A stretch of 64,000 bases of DNA, from the NCBI GenBank assembly GCA_022494885.1, contig JAGVSM010004899.1, positions 372,001 through 436,000 on the forward strand, written 5' to 3'. Both the position numbers and the translations under genes were made by a program. Source of the stretch: Micrasema longulum. Its lineage: Eukaryota > Arthropoda > Insecta > Trichoptera > Brachycentridae. Positions 35,206 through 45,740 of the stretch are shown here, piece by piece. The number at the start of each line of letters is the position of its first letter. Within the stretch, counting starts at the first letter, position 1. Below the pieces are notes generated by a model. That model worked only from the letters and a program-made list of their open reading frames with translations. It was not told where the DNA came from and did not search any database.

Positions 35206-35929
35206 TGTTCTTGCTTGTGTTAATTTCGTTCCTAATTACACACAATGAGCACTCGAATACGTGGTTTGTTCTTTTTTTTCAATTAAGTAGTGGCGTCAAA
35301 GGGTTGGAATACGTTGCGCATTATTAGCTTGAAATGTATTTTATTTGAAATATTCCCGTGATATGAAACTAAACATCACCCTTTCGTGTTAATGCGCAAT
35401 GCGCAGTACAGGCCAGTGAAACTGAGGCGATCATCGTGCTCCGCGGGTTCTCGGCTACCGGCATATTACTCCACACTCCATATTAACCTTAGCTACCAGC
35501 TACTGCATACTCGAGCAGACATTCTATGTAGCAATTTGATACACATCATATTACGTGGGTATGTATTAAAGTAGGTATGTAGCTAATCCGATAATTGCTC
35601 GCTGAACCCGCAGGCTACGAACCATTGAAAATCAATTATGAAACGGGAGGCCCGTCTTTAATGTTACATTTTTTATGGAAGAATGAAGTCGGTAAACTAA
35701 AAAATAAATAATAACAAATATTCGTTAATTGAGCTAAAATTAATCGACATTCACACATAATGCAGGGCCGCTACGTTGGTACAGCAAATATTGTAGTGTA
35801 CATCAGTCATATCCATCTTAGAACACGCTTAGCCATGTTAGATGGAGACTGATCTGACCAGAGGACACAACATATCCATGTTAAAATGCTCTAGTGTTAC
35901 ATAGATTCACTGGTAATAAAAATGTATAT
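35206..35929. other. No recognised gene
   Basis: 35390-35480 is less AT-rich, otherwise featureless. No exon supported. Confidence 0.5.
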
Positions 35930-36190
35930 ATATGCAATAAATTTAAATCTAAACTTGTTGCAACAGAGAGGGATAACATAGGCAGAATGGTGAATGTTAC
36001 ATAGTGTGTAAAGTGGCCACTTAAACCAGCCAATGACAAGTCATAAGCCCTGTAAATGCCTAGACTTCCATATTCCCTTCTCAAAAATGTTTTCCCTCTG
36101 TCTTGCAACAAATTTAGATCTAAATAACTCCCTAGGGAGGATATCCAGCCGGTCTGTAAACATTTGGACATACTCAGAACATTGTTAACT
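35930..36190. mobile_element. MITE-3, long form
   Basis: Right arm (complement reads GAGTATGTCCAAATGTTTAC, then GGCTGGATATCCTCCCTAGG and TTTGTTGCAA) and left arm with AACTTGTTGCAACAGAGAGG around a ~150-bp interior. The interior recurs alone at 57745-57893, the arms without it at 57100-57297. Confidence 0.7.
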
Positions 36191-36219
36191 AAGTTTAAAA
36201 ATAAACTTATTTGTTAGTG

Positions 36220-36480
36220 CATCATCCTCGGGGGACCACTGGTTAAACCTGAGGGTGTAAAAGAGCTCGCGTCCTACCTAATAGCCCGATACTTTACAGA
36301 TCTAGGCTTGGAGGGAGAGATTTAGCAAAATGTAAACTCTCGCCTTCCACACAGTAACCAGGCTCTTTATGAACCTAGGCTTAGAGGGCGAGAACTATTC
36401 ACGAGAACCCGTCACAATAGATTTTCACAGGTTGCAGTGACGTCAGGAGCTTGCATAGCACTGACCCCCACCATTAAGAA
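36220..36480 (+). repeat. R4 block (I-type LINE 3' UTR), copy 2
   Basis: CCTCGGGGGACCACTGGTTA, AAGAGCTCGCGTCCTACC, TAATAGCCCGATACTTTACA, CAGTAACCAGGCTC and GTTGCAGTGACGTCAGGAGC match 29080-29320 in order. The coding end seen at 28985 is not present here. Confidence 0.75.
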
Positions 36481-36999
36481 TAAGAAAAATAGTGCATCAT
36501 TCATCTGGTGTAAGTTAACAATATTAACTTATTTGGAATTCAAACATTTTAAAGGGAAGGAAAGTCATAAAAGGATCATTTCCCTAGTTCAATATTATGA
36601 CAAGTAAAAAGGAGCGAAAGTTTCGAGATGATTATGCGGAAATCTGGAAAAAAAAGTATCACCAAACTGCTTTAAACGAACTCTACTTTCTTTTAACACA
36701 AAAAGTTGGTAAATTTAATAAAGAGAACGGAATGTTTCAATTCATTTATGCCTCAAAATTATGTCTCTTTAACGTTTTATCTCGGAGACCTAACAACTGA
36801 GGACAATAGGCATGCATAAAAAAAATGTGTAAGTAATGGATATATGTCATACATTTAAAGGTCTGAAGAGTCTAAAAGTAGATTTCTATAGCAATGTATG
36901 ATCATTTAATATAATATAACGGCAAGGTAAACGTCTTGCGCTATAAATCCAGTCCAGGAACAATGAAATAATCGAGTAAAAATCACTAATTTAATGATC
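36481..36999. other. No recognised gene
   Basis: A 67-codon frame at 36597-36800 is not recognisable. A small CCAGTCCAGGAACAATGAAA piece near 36950 resembles SINE family 2 but is too short to call. Confidence 0.4.
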
Positions 37000-37111
37000 T
37001 AATAACTTATATTTACATATAAGTTATTAATTTTAAAATACTTGGTACACTTCCACTTATTTATTTGACCAATTAGCGCTTTCACCCTCTAATGGGCATC
37101 TTCAGACTGGT
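37000..37111 (-). ncRNA. Hammerhead-ribozyme-like motif plus hairpin, copy 2
   Basis: On the minus strand: stem I 37111-37106 with 37073-37068, core CUGAAGA 37105-37099, extra U 37098. Stem II is 37097-37094 with 37087-37084, the same hexaloop 37093-37088, GAAA 37083-37080, stem III 37080-37078/37077-37075, H17 = A37074. A 13-bp hairpin with GTAA loop follows (37000-37029). Against copy 1, stem I has a C-G to U-A double change, and stem II has G-U to A-U and C-G to U-G changes. All keep pairing, while core and loop are identical. Confidence 0.45.
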
Positions 37112-37300
37112 TAATGATATTATACGTCTACCTTGCTGTTCATTTATTTAAGATCTTAGGCACGGTAGGCAAAAGCTCTAATCAATTAATCACAAAGCGG
37201 ACTAATATTTACTGGATTTCCTTTTTCAGGACGTGAGAGTAGCCATCGAGTTCAAATACTCCTCCAGGCTTCTGATTCCATTAATAAAAATAATTGTTTA

Positions 37301-37460
37301 CGTTCTTATAATTTACTCAAAAATTAAATTTTGGAGGCCATTTTGAACGAGTTGTATTATTACTAGAAAAAGATAACCTCGAGTTGGAGTAGAGTGGATT
37401 TAGAACCTCTGACCTTTGATCCGTGAGTCCGCGACACTAGCCACGGGACCACAACCCGGT
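37301..37460 (-). mobile_element. SINE family 1, minus copy
   Basis: Complement reads GGGTTGTGGTCCCGTGGCTA, GTGTCGCGGACTCACGGATC, AGAGGTTCTAAATCCACTC (diverged B-box) and ends TAAATTATAAGAACG. The middle part (TATCTTTTTCTAGTAATA) differs from other copies. Confidence 0.8.
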
Positions 37461-38432
37461 AATACATTATAAATGTGTGATTATCGCTAAAAGTTTTGTA
37501 TTTTTGAAATTTTTCCGCGTGAGAAGTCTCAAGTTCCTTTCTTCTTCTTTTCTATGAGTTCTGTTGATTGGTCACTTGATTTACCGTAAACCATAAATCT
37601 ATCACTACTCTCTTATCATTTGTCAATTCGGAAAAAAACTAGTGACGGCGTTCAAAGAAGTTTGTTTTTATGAAAATCATTATTATTATTTTTATCATAC
37701 ATTTTCAAGAAACTACGCTTTTATGCTCTAATTTTATATTTGTTTGCGCGTAAGAATACATTTATTTCATCCAATTTTCCATAGGGCCGAACTTCCTCAT
37801 TGTTTTTACAATAAGAAAGTGAAAAATAATATTTACAAATTACAATCGCTCATATATCTAGGTAGGTATTATATCACTGAGGTGAAATGACACAAAACAT
37901 TATTTCATGGTGACGAAATTAAAGAAAACACTTGACTCGAACGATGCCACTGAATACCAAGTGCGCATTCGTTCCTATGTAAATAAATTAATGGGCTTAT
38001 AACAATTGCATAAAAGAAGAAAGTTTAAAAGGTGCGTACATAATATTTGAAAAAAATTACTATTCGTCATAAAATATTTCCATTAACAATGTTAAGAAAA
38101 AACGCGAGCGGAAAATAGCTAGTTGGCGTGCAGTATAAAAAGTATGGATGTACTACATAACACATAAAATACATATTTATAGCCTTATTGTAGTGCCATG
38201 CATAACACGTCAAATTCACTAAAATTACACGCTAAGGTCTAAGAAAAATATGCGAGATTTAAAAATAATTATTATTATATTATTCATATTTACAGCATTA
38301 ACTTAGAGGTCACATTTGAATGAATGTTAGCAAATATTTTAATATAACCACTAACAGATTTTTACGTTTCTACCAGTTTCGAGACGTATCGTTCTCGTCA
38401 TGAACGCGCAAATGCCACTGTACACCTTCACC
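37461..38432. other. No recognised gene
   Basis: AT-rich, no supported frames or repeats. Confidence 0.55.
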
Positions 38433-38712
38433 TTATATCTGTACTTTAAAGCTGAAATGCTGGAAGTCACATTTGGCAAATTGTTCAGGAAAGCAAATTT
38501 ATTCGGTATCCATTGCTTTAATACCAGCAAAACCGTTGAATTTTGTTGAAAGCATGAGTATTATTACTGCACAACTAGCGTTTTAGAACTAGCTATTGGA
38601 CTCCAATGTTTAAGCGTAAATAGAATCTGAATATGTTAACAAAATGACATTCATAACTCAATTTTGCAAAAAAATGTGACTTCCAGCCTTTCAGCTTTAA
38701 GATATAGATATG
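38433..38712. repeat. Inverted repeat pair, probable MITE
   Basis: Left arm 38433-38485 contains TTTAAAGCTGAAATGCTGGA and AGTCACATTT. The right arm 38661-38712 complement reads TTAAAGCTGAAAGGCTGGAA and GTCACATTT. Arms of about 50 bp enclose ~175 bp. No target duplication identified. Confidence 0.6.
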
Positions 38713-40451
38713 TTTGAGCATATTGTGGAATTTGCAAGTTGGTATAATTAGCTTCCCGACTAAGAGACGGGTACGTCTTAAAACCGGTAGACAGAAAAGT
38801 CGGCAAGTGACGAAGTGAAGAGTAATATTTACTTACTTTTATTGAAATTGTTATCATACTTCTATAATTTAAATATCTATGTTTTTCTGGTGTTTCCTTT
38901 ATATTTCTTCGAACAATAAAAAAAGGCAAAATGTTTAAACTGCATGATAATAAATAGAAAAACGTGTATTAAATCAATATTTTTTTAAATTAATTTCAAC
39001 AAACGAAGTTAGAAAGCGCATAAAAGTTCTAAACGTTACCAATTTCCAACTTTGGGGTGTGATTGGTGCCATGACAAGGCAAATTGAATTGAATATTCCA
39101 CTTGTTTAAATCACGCCTGAAGAAACACTTCCTTTCCTTTCCTCAATCTCTCCATTTTTCCTTTACCTTTATTCCCTTTTACCTATTAACCCTGCATAGG
39201 ACACCTAGAACACAGCGGTACATAAATATACCGCCAGAATTAAGGTATTTACTTTTTAATATTTCGTATTAATTATAAGTCGTATGTCACAAGAGTATCG
39301 TAATAACCTACACTGGTAGAACCGTCGTCCGCTAAGCTTTTTGAAATGCAATATGTTTATTATCTTAAAAAAATAACACATTTTATTGGATTTACAAGAC
39401 GTAAATCAACGCTAAATATGTGTCCTTTAAATGTTCAAGGAGTAGTATTGATATGAATTAATTTATAAAACACATATTGCTTGTTTTATTTTTGCATATA
39501 TTTCATACTATTTTTCGCATACGTTTTGGAATTAAAATTAAATCAATAATACCCTTAATCTTATTTTTTTGTTGGAGAAAATTTCCATTTGGTAAAAGGC
39601 CCGCCAACGAACAAATATGAATGAACAATAAGTTAAATCAACGTATTTCAAAATGGCGCTTTATAGAATGTGAGTTATTCATAGTAATCATAATGCAACG
39701 ATAAATTCCTCTCTGTCGTTTAAGGTCGAGATCACGTCATACGGATGCGGATAATCAGTATTATATAAATAAATGTAGATATTACTCCATTAGATGCTAA
39801 ACCGATGAAATGTCATATACATACAATGAATATACGACCTATAAAAGGAATAATGATATTAATTTCGCAACGCTTAAGAAATAATAACGAAAAATACATT
39901 CAGGAAATAAACGGTTTTTCTGCCAAGCGCCATTTGATCCATTTCATTAGATAAAGCAGTGGAAATAAATTATTTAGTAGTTAGTAGGTACCTACCAGAC
40001 GTGTGCGCCGCGCCGCACCGCAGTGTTTCGTTTCATACATGCTAAAACTTCACTTTTGAATTCTTGAACAATAACGTCATGGAGGTATTCCCAGATAATT
40101 AGCATTGACAAATGACTAAAACAAGCGTCCGAAATTATAAATGTTTTTAGTTTATTACAATTTGCTTTTATTCTCTCATTGTCGCGTTACGACCAAGGTT
40201 CTATTTTGTGTTGTACAAGTATTTCTTTTTGCTTCAGAAAAAAACAGAGGCTTCTTTAGAAGTTGTGCGCTATATTAATTTCTCAGAAATAATTTAGAGT
40301 GTTTTACGTGCTCCTATTAATAATAATTTGTAATTTTATGGTTAGTAAAAATATATATATAAAACTTTAAAAAAGTTTTGTTCAAAAATGTCGAAAACAG
40401 TTTTGATTTTTTTTTTTGTTATTTTGGTGAATGAAAAAAAACAACTTAAGC
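38713..40451. other. No recognised gene
   Basis: 1.7 kb with no supported gene. A CAAAATGGCGCTTTATAGAA piece at 39648-39668 is a degenerate CR1-like tail. 39990-40025 is a short GC-rich patch (GTGTGCGCCGCGCCGCACCG) facing a similar patch at 41780-41860. Confidence 0.45.
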
Positions 40452-41582
40452 TTAAGGCTGTACTCTGATAAAAAGTAAGGAAATAATACGATTTATCCAT
40501 TTTAAAACGCTGTTTTTTTTAATCGCGCTATTAAAAATATTCAGAAAACATGCATTGGATGTAAGAAAATATTTTTTTTGGTATTTCTGTTCAAAAATGT
40601 ACTTAAAAGTTTTACATAACTAAAACATAATTATTTTTCGACCAGCAGATTACGCCTCTTCAAATTTAGACTAAATTTTGATACATTGATTTTCACATAA
40701 AGACATAGTATTAAAGTTAATTTGTTCAAATGATTTAAATATTATAAATTAAACATTAGACCCTTTTGGGAGCGAAATCATATTTTTTTGTTTTTGAAAA
40801 GAAATACAAGCATTTTTTTTTTCATTTTAAATTAAATAAATACTGTAGTCTATTCCTTTAATTCTACGTAAAATGTTGCCTTCAATAATCGCTTAAAAAA
40901 ACAGTAAAGAAATTTAAGTTGGTACCCTTTTTAATGGAGTTGAATATTTTCAATTGTTTTTATGAAGAATGTTGATGAATTGATGCATTGTATAAATAAA
41001 ATATTAATGCTCATATCGGCCGCCGAATGGCTTTCAAATTTTGCTAAAAACACACCGTAGAAACGAAATGCTTAACGAAACATTCTTATTAAAAACAATT
41101 AAAAATATGTTATTCCATAAAAAGGGGTATGAACAAAAATATTATAAGTGTTTTTTATTTTTATTATTATTATTGAAGGCATAATTTCACTTTAAAGAAA
41201 AATACCACAAAATAAATGTAATTTGAAATGCATGAATTTATTTATTAAAAAAAAAACAAATAGGTTTCACTCCAACATTTCTAATGTTATTTTTTTAAAT
41301 TTTTAAATCATTTGAAAAAAAAAATTAAATCCTTATATGAGAATCGATGTACCAAAATTTGGTTTATGTTTTGAGAAGCGTAATCTGCCAGTCGAAAAAT
41401 AATTAGGTTTTAGTTATTTAAAACATTTTAGTATATTTTTATCAGAAATACCGTAAAAAAGTTTATTTTTATTTAATGCATGTTTACGTTTAAAAAAAAA
41501 TATTGCGGGATTATTTAAAACAGGGTTTCAAAATGGCTTAATCGTATAATTTTCCTGACATTTTATTAGACTACAGCCTTAA
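40452..41582. mobile_element. Giant foldback element, ~0.5-kb inverted arms
   Basis: Ends read TTAAGGCTGTACTCTGATAA and, on the complement of the right end, TTAAGGCTGTAGTCTAATAA; both begin with TTAA. The arms pair almost to the centre: left 40452 to about 40985, right about 41080 to 41582, with landmarks ATTATTTTTCGACCAGCAGA / ATTATTTTTCGACTGGCAGA and TTCAAATGATTTAAA. Only about 100 bp is unpaired. No open frame. TTAA ends suggest piggyBac-like targeting but the termini do not match that family's CCC start. A transcript would form a very long hairpin. Confidence 0.85.
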
Positions 41583-42579
41583 ATTAATTCCCGTAATTTT
41601 TTGGTGGCATCTCAATGCACCATATTTTTATTTCTCAGACACTTAGTAACTACACGTTCACTAAGTACCTACACTAATACTTGATGATATAAAAAAAAAT
41701 GGAATCAAAGAAGCATGCATATAAAAGCTAGAAAAAATTACCAATATTTGCTTTCAATGATCACGACGATTTCACAGCTATTACGGCGCCGCGCTGTCGG
41801 CGTCGCATCGCGCCGGTCATTTTGAGGCCGTACGCCGCTGACGATTTTCTGATCGGCGCACATGTCTATTACGTACCAAGTACCTACTTAGACTTTTATT
41901 AAGCGCTATCGATAAATCTAGCGAACCTTCATAAAAAATAACACCGAACTACTTAGTATGCTGATCTATTTTTAAAAAATACTACGCAGACTTTAAAATA
42001 TATTTTTCAGGGCCAACTGTTGCAGTTAGCATTCTTCTAGGTTTAAGAGACGTGTGAATAACACAAGGCACAGCGACCCAGTTGCAATTTCTCACTTAGA
42101 AACGATTATTAAAATATTAATTAAACATACCTAGCAAGTATATTAAAAATACTTGATAAAGTTTTGACTTAATGCATAAGACGAACAAGTTCGAGTAGTA
42201 TAAACATTTTCTACTGAAGTACTGAGAAACGTCTGCGTAGAAATATTTACAGTTATACTAAAAATTAAAGTGGATAATAAAAAATTATGAAAAAAATAAG
42301 AAAAAAAATTTCACGTCGTTTTATCAGAAAAAATAGAACGCCATATCACTGTATTTGTATACAGACCTCGCTTCCTCCATATTCATAAATCTTCCCATGC
42401 ACGTGCGCTGATTATTAAAATTTTTGTCATTATTTATAAACAAAAAAGGGTAAAATGTCATACCATTTTTTCACTGAAGTACCTATTATTTAATTCCAAT
42501 TCGTCCATAGCATAAAAAATCGTGTATAGGTATGCACAAACTTTAAATACTAGTTAGTACTAAAATTTGCGGATCAAAT
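41583..42579. other. No recognised gene; GC-rich patch 41780-41860
   Basis: The patch contains GGCGCCGCGCTGTCGGCGTC and has no clear frame. A CAGACCTCGCTTCCTCCATA block near 42362 matches 23695, a low-copy repeat. Confidence 0.45.
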
Positions 42580-42828
42580 TATCATTATCATTTCCTATCC
42601 GCACCTAATGGTACATAGAGCACTGCATTGGTACACCAATCGCAGCGTATCTTGATCTTGTTCGCTTCATGGAGATAAGATGATCAGTTTTACGCTTCAG
42701 GTACCAGTCCAGGGACAAGTGTGAAAACACCCTTTAAATAAATATTTCATTTCAACCATGTCGGGAATCGAACCCAAAACCTCTTGAATAGTAGGCAAAC
42801 GCGCTGACCAGTACACCACGAGGCCGAC
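42580..42828 (-). mobile_element. SINE family 2, full-length minus copy
   Basis: Complement shows CTCGTGGTGTACTGGTCAGC (A-box region), GGTTTTGGGTTCGATTCCC (B-box), ATGAAATATTTATTTAAAG, CTGGACTGGTACCTGAAGCG and an ATGATAATGAT tail. Confidence 0.88.
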
Positions 42829-43024
42829 GAAATTATCCTACACTCTTTTATTTTGTACTATTTTTTTATGTGTTTTTTTCCTGCATGATCGGGAAAACAA
42901 GCAAAGCCCACAAGTTTCCAATACAGAAGACAAAGTATTTATAGAAAGTATAGCAACATAGTCAAGTTGGCAACAAGTACAAATGGACCAATAATGACCG
43001 TCAACCATTTATTTTTTGAAGACT

Positions 43025-43310
43025 GTCTAGATTCCTCAAATATATGTATGATTCAGCGTTCGGTGAATTCTAGGTAGGGGTGAGTGGTAACCAATATTTG
43101 ATTTAAAGATTGTCAAAAAAAATGGTTGGGTTCTTCTACTTGGTTTATGTTGGTAAATTATGTCTGATAATTTACGCCGGTTGGATAAACTAATTAACTG
43201 GAAATGTTTGAATTTATCATTGTACGTGTGTAAGGTGTCACTCAAACCATTTCGAAATGTATGAGTCCGAAGTATTGAAAGGAACATTGATGAAAGCATT
43301 TCCTAGATAA
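43025..43310 (-). mobile_element. LINE C-terminal fragment
   Basis: Minus frame 43299-43036: YNDKFKHFQLISLSNRRKLS, DIIYQHKPSRRTQPFF and NIGYHSPLPRIHRTLN, a degraded LINE C-terminus. Preceded on the same strand by another element's tail (43322). Confidence 0.7.
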
Positions 43311-43321
43311 AACATTGCGTA

Positions 43322-44000
43322 TGTTATTTATTTATTTATTTTGTTCGTTAACGCCCAAAAGGCATTTACAAAAAATAAAAATGAAATACATGCTAACATA
43401 CTAAATAATAAACGCAGAATATACAGAAAAAATATGAGAAATTAGTTAAAAAAGATATAATAAAAAGTTTTACAAAGTAAAAAAAAAAAAACAATAATAA
43501 CAAAGATATGCACGAAAAAACAGTAAGCATATAAACAAAAAATGCAAAGATATAAGCTTAGGAAATAAATTCTGTAAAGCAAACAATAAATTAAGTGTTA
43601 CGGTAAGCAAGAAATATATTTTTAAGTTAAATTAATAAACAAGCAACCATATATTATCACAAAAAAATAAGAAATAAAAATATGTATATATGAAATGCGT
43701 ATTTGCCAATACTACAATGCAATTTGATATAATAGTAAAAAATAAAAAAACAAGTATAAGGTAATAAAAATAAAGTAAAGTAAGTTTTTTTTTTAAATTT
43801 ATCTAATTGAATTGTCAATAACAGTTTGACGAGCAGCTACAAATAAACTTGATATTGTGGACTTATAAGATAGTAAAGAATTGGACAGAATGTCTGCCGC
43901 CGTTCCATAAGTGCTATGTGAATATTGTAGATGGATTCCGTTGTCGTCAGTGCAGTTGCGTTCATACTTTGTAACGTTAATGCCATGGATGCACCTGCTC
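43322..44000 (-). mobile_element. Probable LINE 3' region with open C-terminal frame
   Basis: Tail complement TTATTTATTTATTTATTTTG at 43325-43344, then ~450 bp of very AT-rich 3' UTR. Above it on the minus strand (about 44000 to 43800) is a frame of ~65 codons without a stop (VTKYERNCTDDNGIHLQYSH; YGTAADILSNSLLSYKSTIS; ending VIDNSIR). No Met start and no family recognised; the LINE reading is inferred from the tail. Confidence 0.4.
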
Positions 44001-44123
44001 AGGACAGGAGGTTAACACGCAGCCATCGCGCAAAGCATTATTTGAACGTAGTTATGCAGAAAGCAACCGGCCACAGAAAAGTGAAACTGAGATAATAGCA
44101 CTACATGAATCTGCACTACAGTA

Positions 44124-44139
44124 GAATATTTTTTACTTT
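44124..44139. repeat. Left target-site duplication of RTE insertion
   Basis: GAATATTTTTTACTTT, one mismatch to the right copy at 44794-44809. Confidence 0.85.
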
Positions 44140-44793
44140 CTTCTTCTTCTTCTTCAGCCTTATTCTTTCCACTGCTGGATAAAGGCCGTTTTACCGGCAA
44201 TAGAGGCAATGTCGTCGACTCATCTTTTCTGTGGCCTTCCGACACTTCTTTTGTTTGCCCATGGTCTCCACTTTATTATTATGGGTGTCCACCTGCCATC
44301 ATTTTGTCTCGCCAAGTGTCCTGCCCACTGTCATTTCAATTTTGCTGCACGATCCATGATATCCACGACACCGGTTCGGCGCTTTATTTCTTTATTTCTT
44401 ACTCTGTTTCTTAGACATACACCGAGCATCTGTCTTTCCATGGATCGTTGCGTGCATTTTAATTTCTGGCTTTTTTTGTATTACAGACATGGTTTCTAGT
44501 CCGTATGTTGTCACCGGCAATATGCACGATTCATATACTTGTCTTTTTAAGCATATAGGGATATCTTTATTTTTAAAAATATATTTTAGTTTGCCGAAAG
44601 CAGCCCAACTTAGCCCTATTCTTCTTAGTAACTCCGCTGTCTGGTTATCTTTACCAAGTTTGACTTTGTGTCCTAGACATATGTATTCATCAACCACATC
44701 GATTTTATTATTGTTAATGAAAATATTTCCTCCTGTTGGACTCAAAATTTTTGTTTTATGAATATTTATCTCCAAACAAAACAAAATGAACTT
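44140..44793 (-). mobile_element. 5'-truncated RTE-type LINE
   Basis: Minus strand. Reverse transcriptase C-terminus (KTKILSPTGGNIFINNNKID, VVDEYICLGHKVKLGKDNQT, AELLRRIGLSWAAFGKL, LPVTTYGLETMSV), then in shifted frames RQMLGVCLRNRVRNKEIKRR, QWAGHLARQNDGRWTP and KRSVGRPQKR. This is the RTE arrangement. The 3' end is CAGCAGTGGAAAGAATAAGG followed by a GAA microsatellite. It is flanked by a 16-bp target duplication, so both ends of the insertion are fixed. Confidence 0.92.
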
Positions 44794-44809
44794 GAATGTT
44801 TTTTACTTT
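44794..44809. repeat. Right target-site duplication of RTE insertion
   Basis: GAATGTTTTTTACTTT, one mismatch to 44124-44139. Confidence 0.85.
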
Positions 44810-44837
44810 GACAAATGATAATTGTTCAAATGATGTT

Positions 44838-45190
44838 GAAAGTCTGACTGACAACACAACCTAAGATGTGCATTTTGCAGAAAACATCCAGCCCTAGTAA
44901 AACACCGATGTATGTTGTGTCATTATGTATTAAACTTATTATTTTATATTTATATTAGGGTACTAAATTGTAAAAAATCACTCAATTCATTTAGTATAAT
45001 TACTAATTAAAAATAATTTAATCATGTGTTAAGAGAAATTTTGTGATTTTTTAAAGTCTAGCTGACCACGCAACAAAAAAAAAGCATTTTGCAGAAAACG
45101 GCCAGATCTTATATTGTATGATACCTCATTAAAACTTCGAAGGTATGAGGTGACATTTTGTATTATTTATTTTTTTATTGCATGTGTTTT
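44838..45190. repeat. Diverged tandem duplication, period ~212 bp
   Basis: AAAGTCTGACTGACAACACA (44840) and AAAGTCTAGCTGACCACGCA (45054) each lead into GCATTTTGCAGAAAAC and a CCAG. TTATGCAGAAAGC motifs at 44053 (+) and 45497 (-) are related. Nature unknown. Confidence 0.5.
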
Positions 45191-45367
45191 TAAATTAATG
45201 AATTTATACAATTAAAATACTTATGTATTGATCCACTTTCAATTATCTAAGATAACTAAATTTCTGAAGGCATTAATCTTCCCATCAGCATCTATACCGT
45301 AAGATTTTTTGAGTGCGGTGGGGTTTTTCTGCAAATTGAGAAATGTTTTTTGTGATCAACACTATTT

Positions 45368-45740
45368 TCAGAAGGTGATAATTACACTTTTTTGTGTGAA
45401 AGCGGCCTGGATGTTTTCAACAGAACATAGAATTGACCTTACGGCATCCGAAAACACCAATATCTCAATTGCGGACTGGCTGCTTTCTGCATAACTACGT
45501 TCATTTGTGATGCCACTGTATTCCATCCGTCCATTCTTATCCACATCGATTTCCATTGTTGCCGACCGGTCCCGATAGTCCCGAAACAAGCATCACTCAG
45601 ATCGTCAGGTCGGGGACGTGTGTATGTATGCGAGTACACTATACTCGCTACTTCGGGCGGGCCGGGCGCTGTATGGCCACTTGTTTACCCGAACTGGGAA
45701 CTACGCAATAACACATCATCACCGCACCGTCACTTCATCA
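45368..45740 (-). CDS. Candidate host first exon (weak)
   Basis: Minus frame from about 45556 begins MEIDVDKNGRMEYSGITNER, then SYAESSQSAIEILVFSDAVR and SILCSVENIQAAFTQKS, stopping at 45368. The upstream side (45560-45740) is GC-rich (GGCGGGCCGGGCGC complement-rich), as for a promoter. No family is recognised. A GTGTAA donor-like site lies near 45388. A diverged inverted similarity to 44034-44080 (FERSYAES) argues that this may be repeat-derived instead. Confidence 0.3.

Noticed and set aside
36925..36985. SINE family 2 copy
   Set aside because: Only about 20 matching bases (CCAGTCCAGG); below what can be supported.
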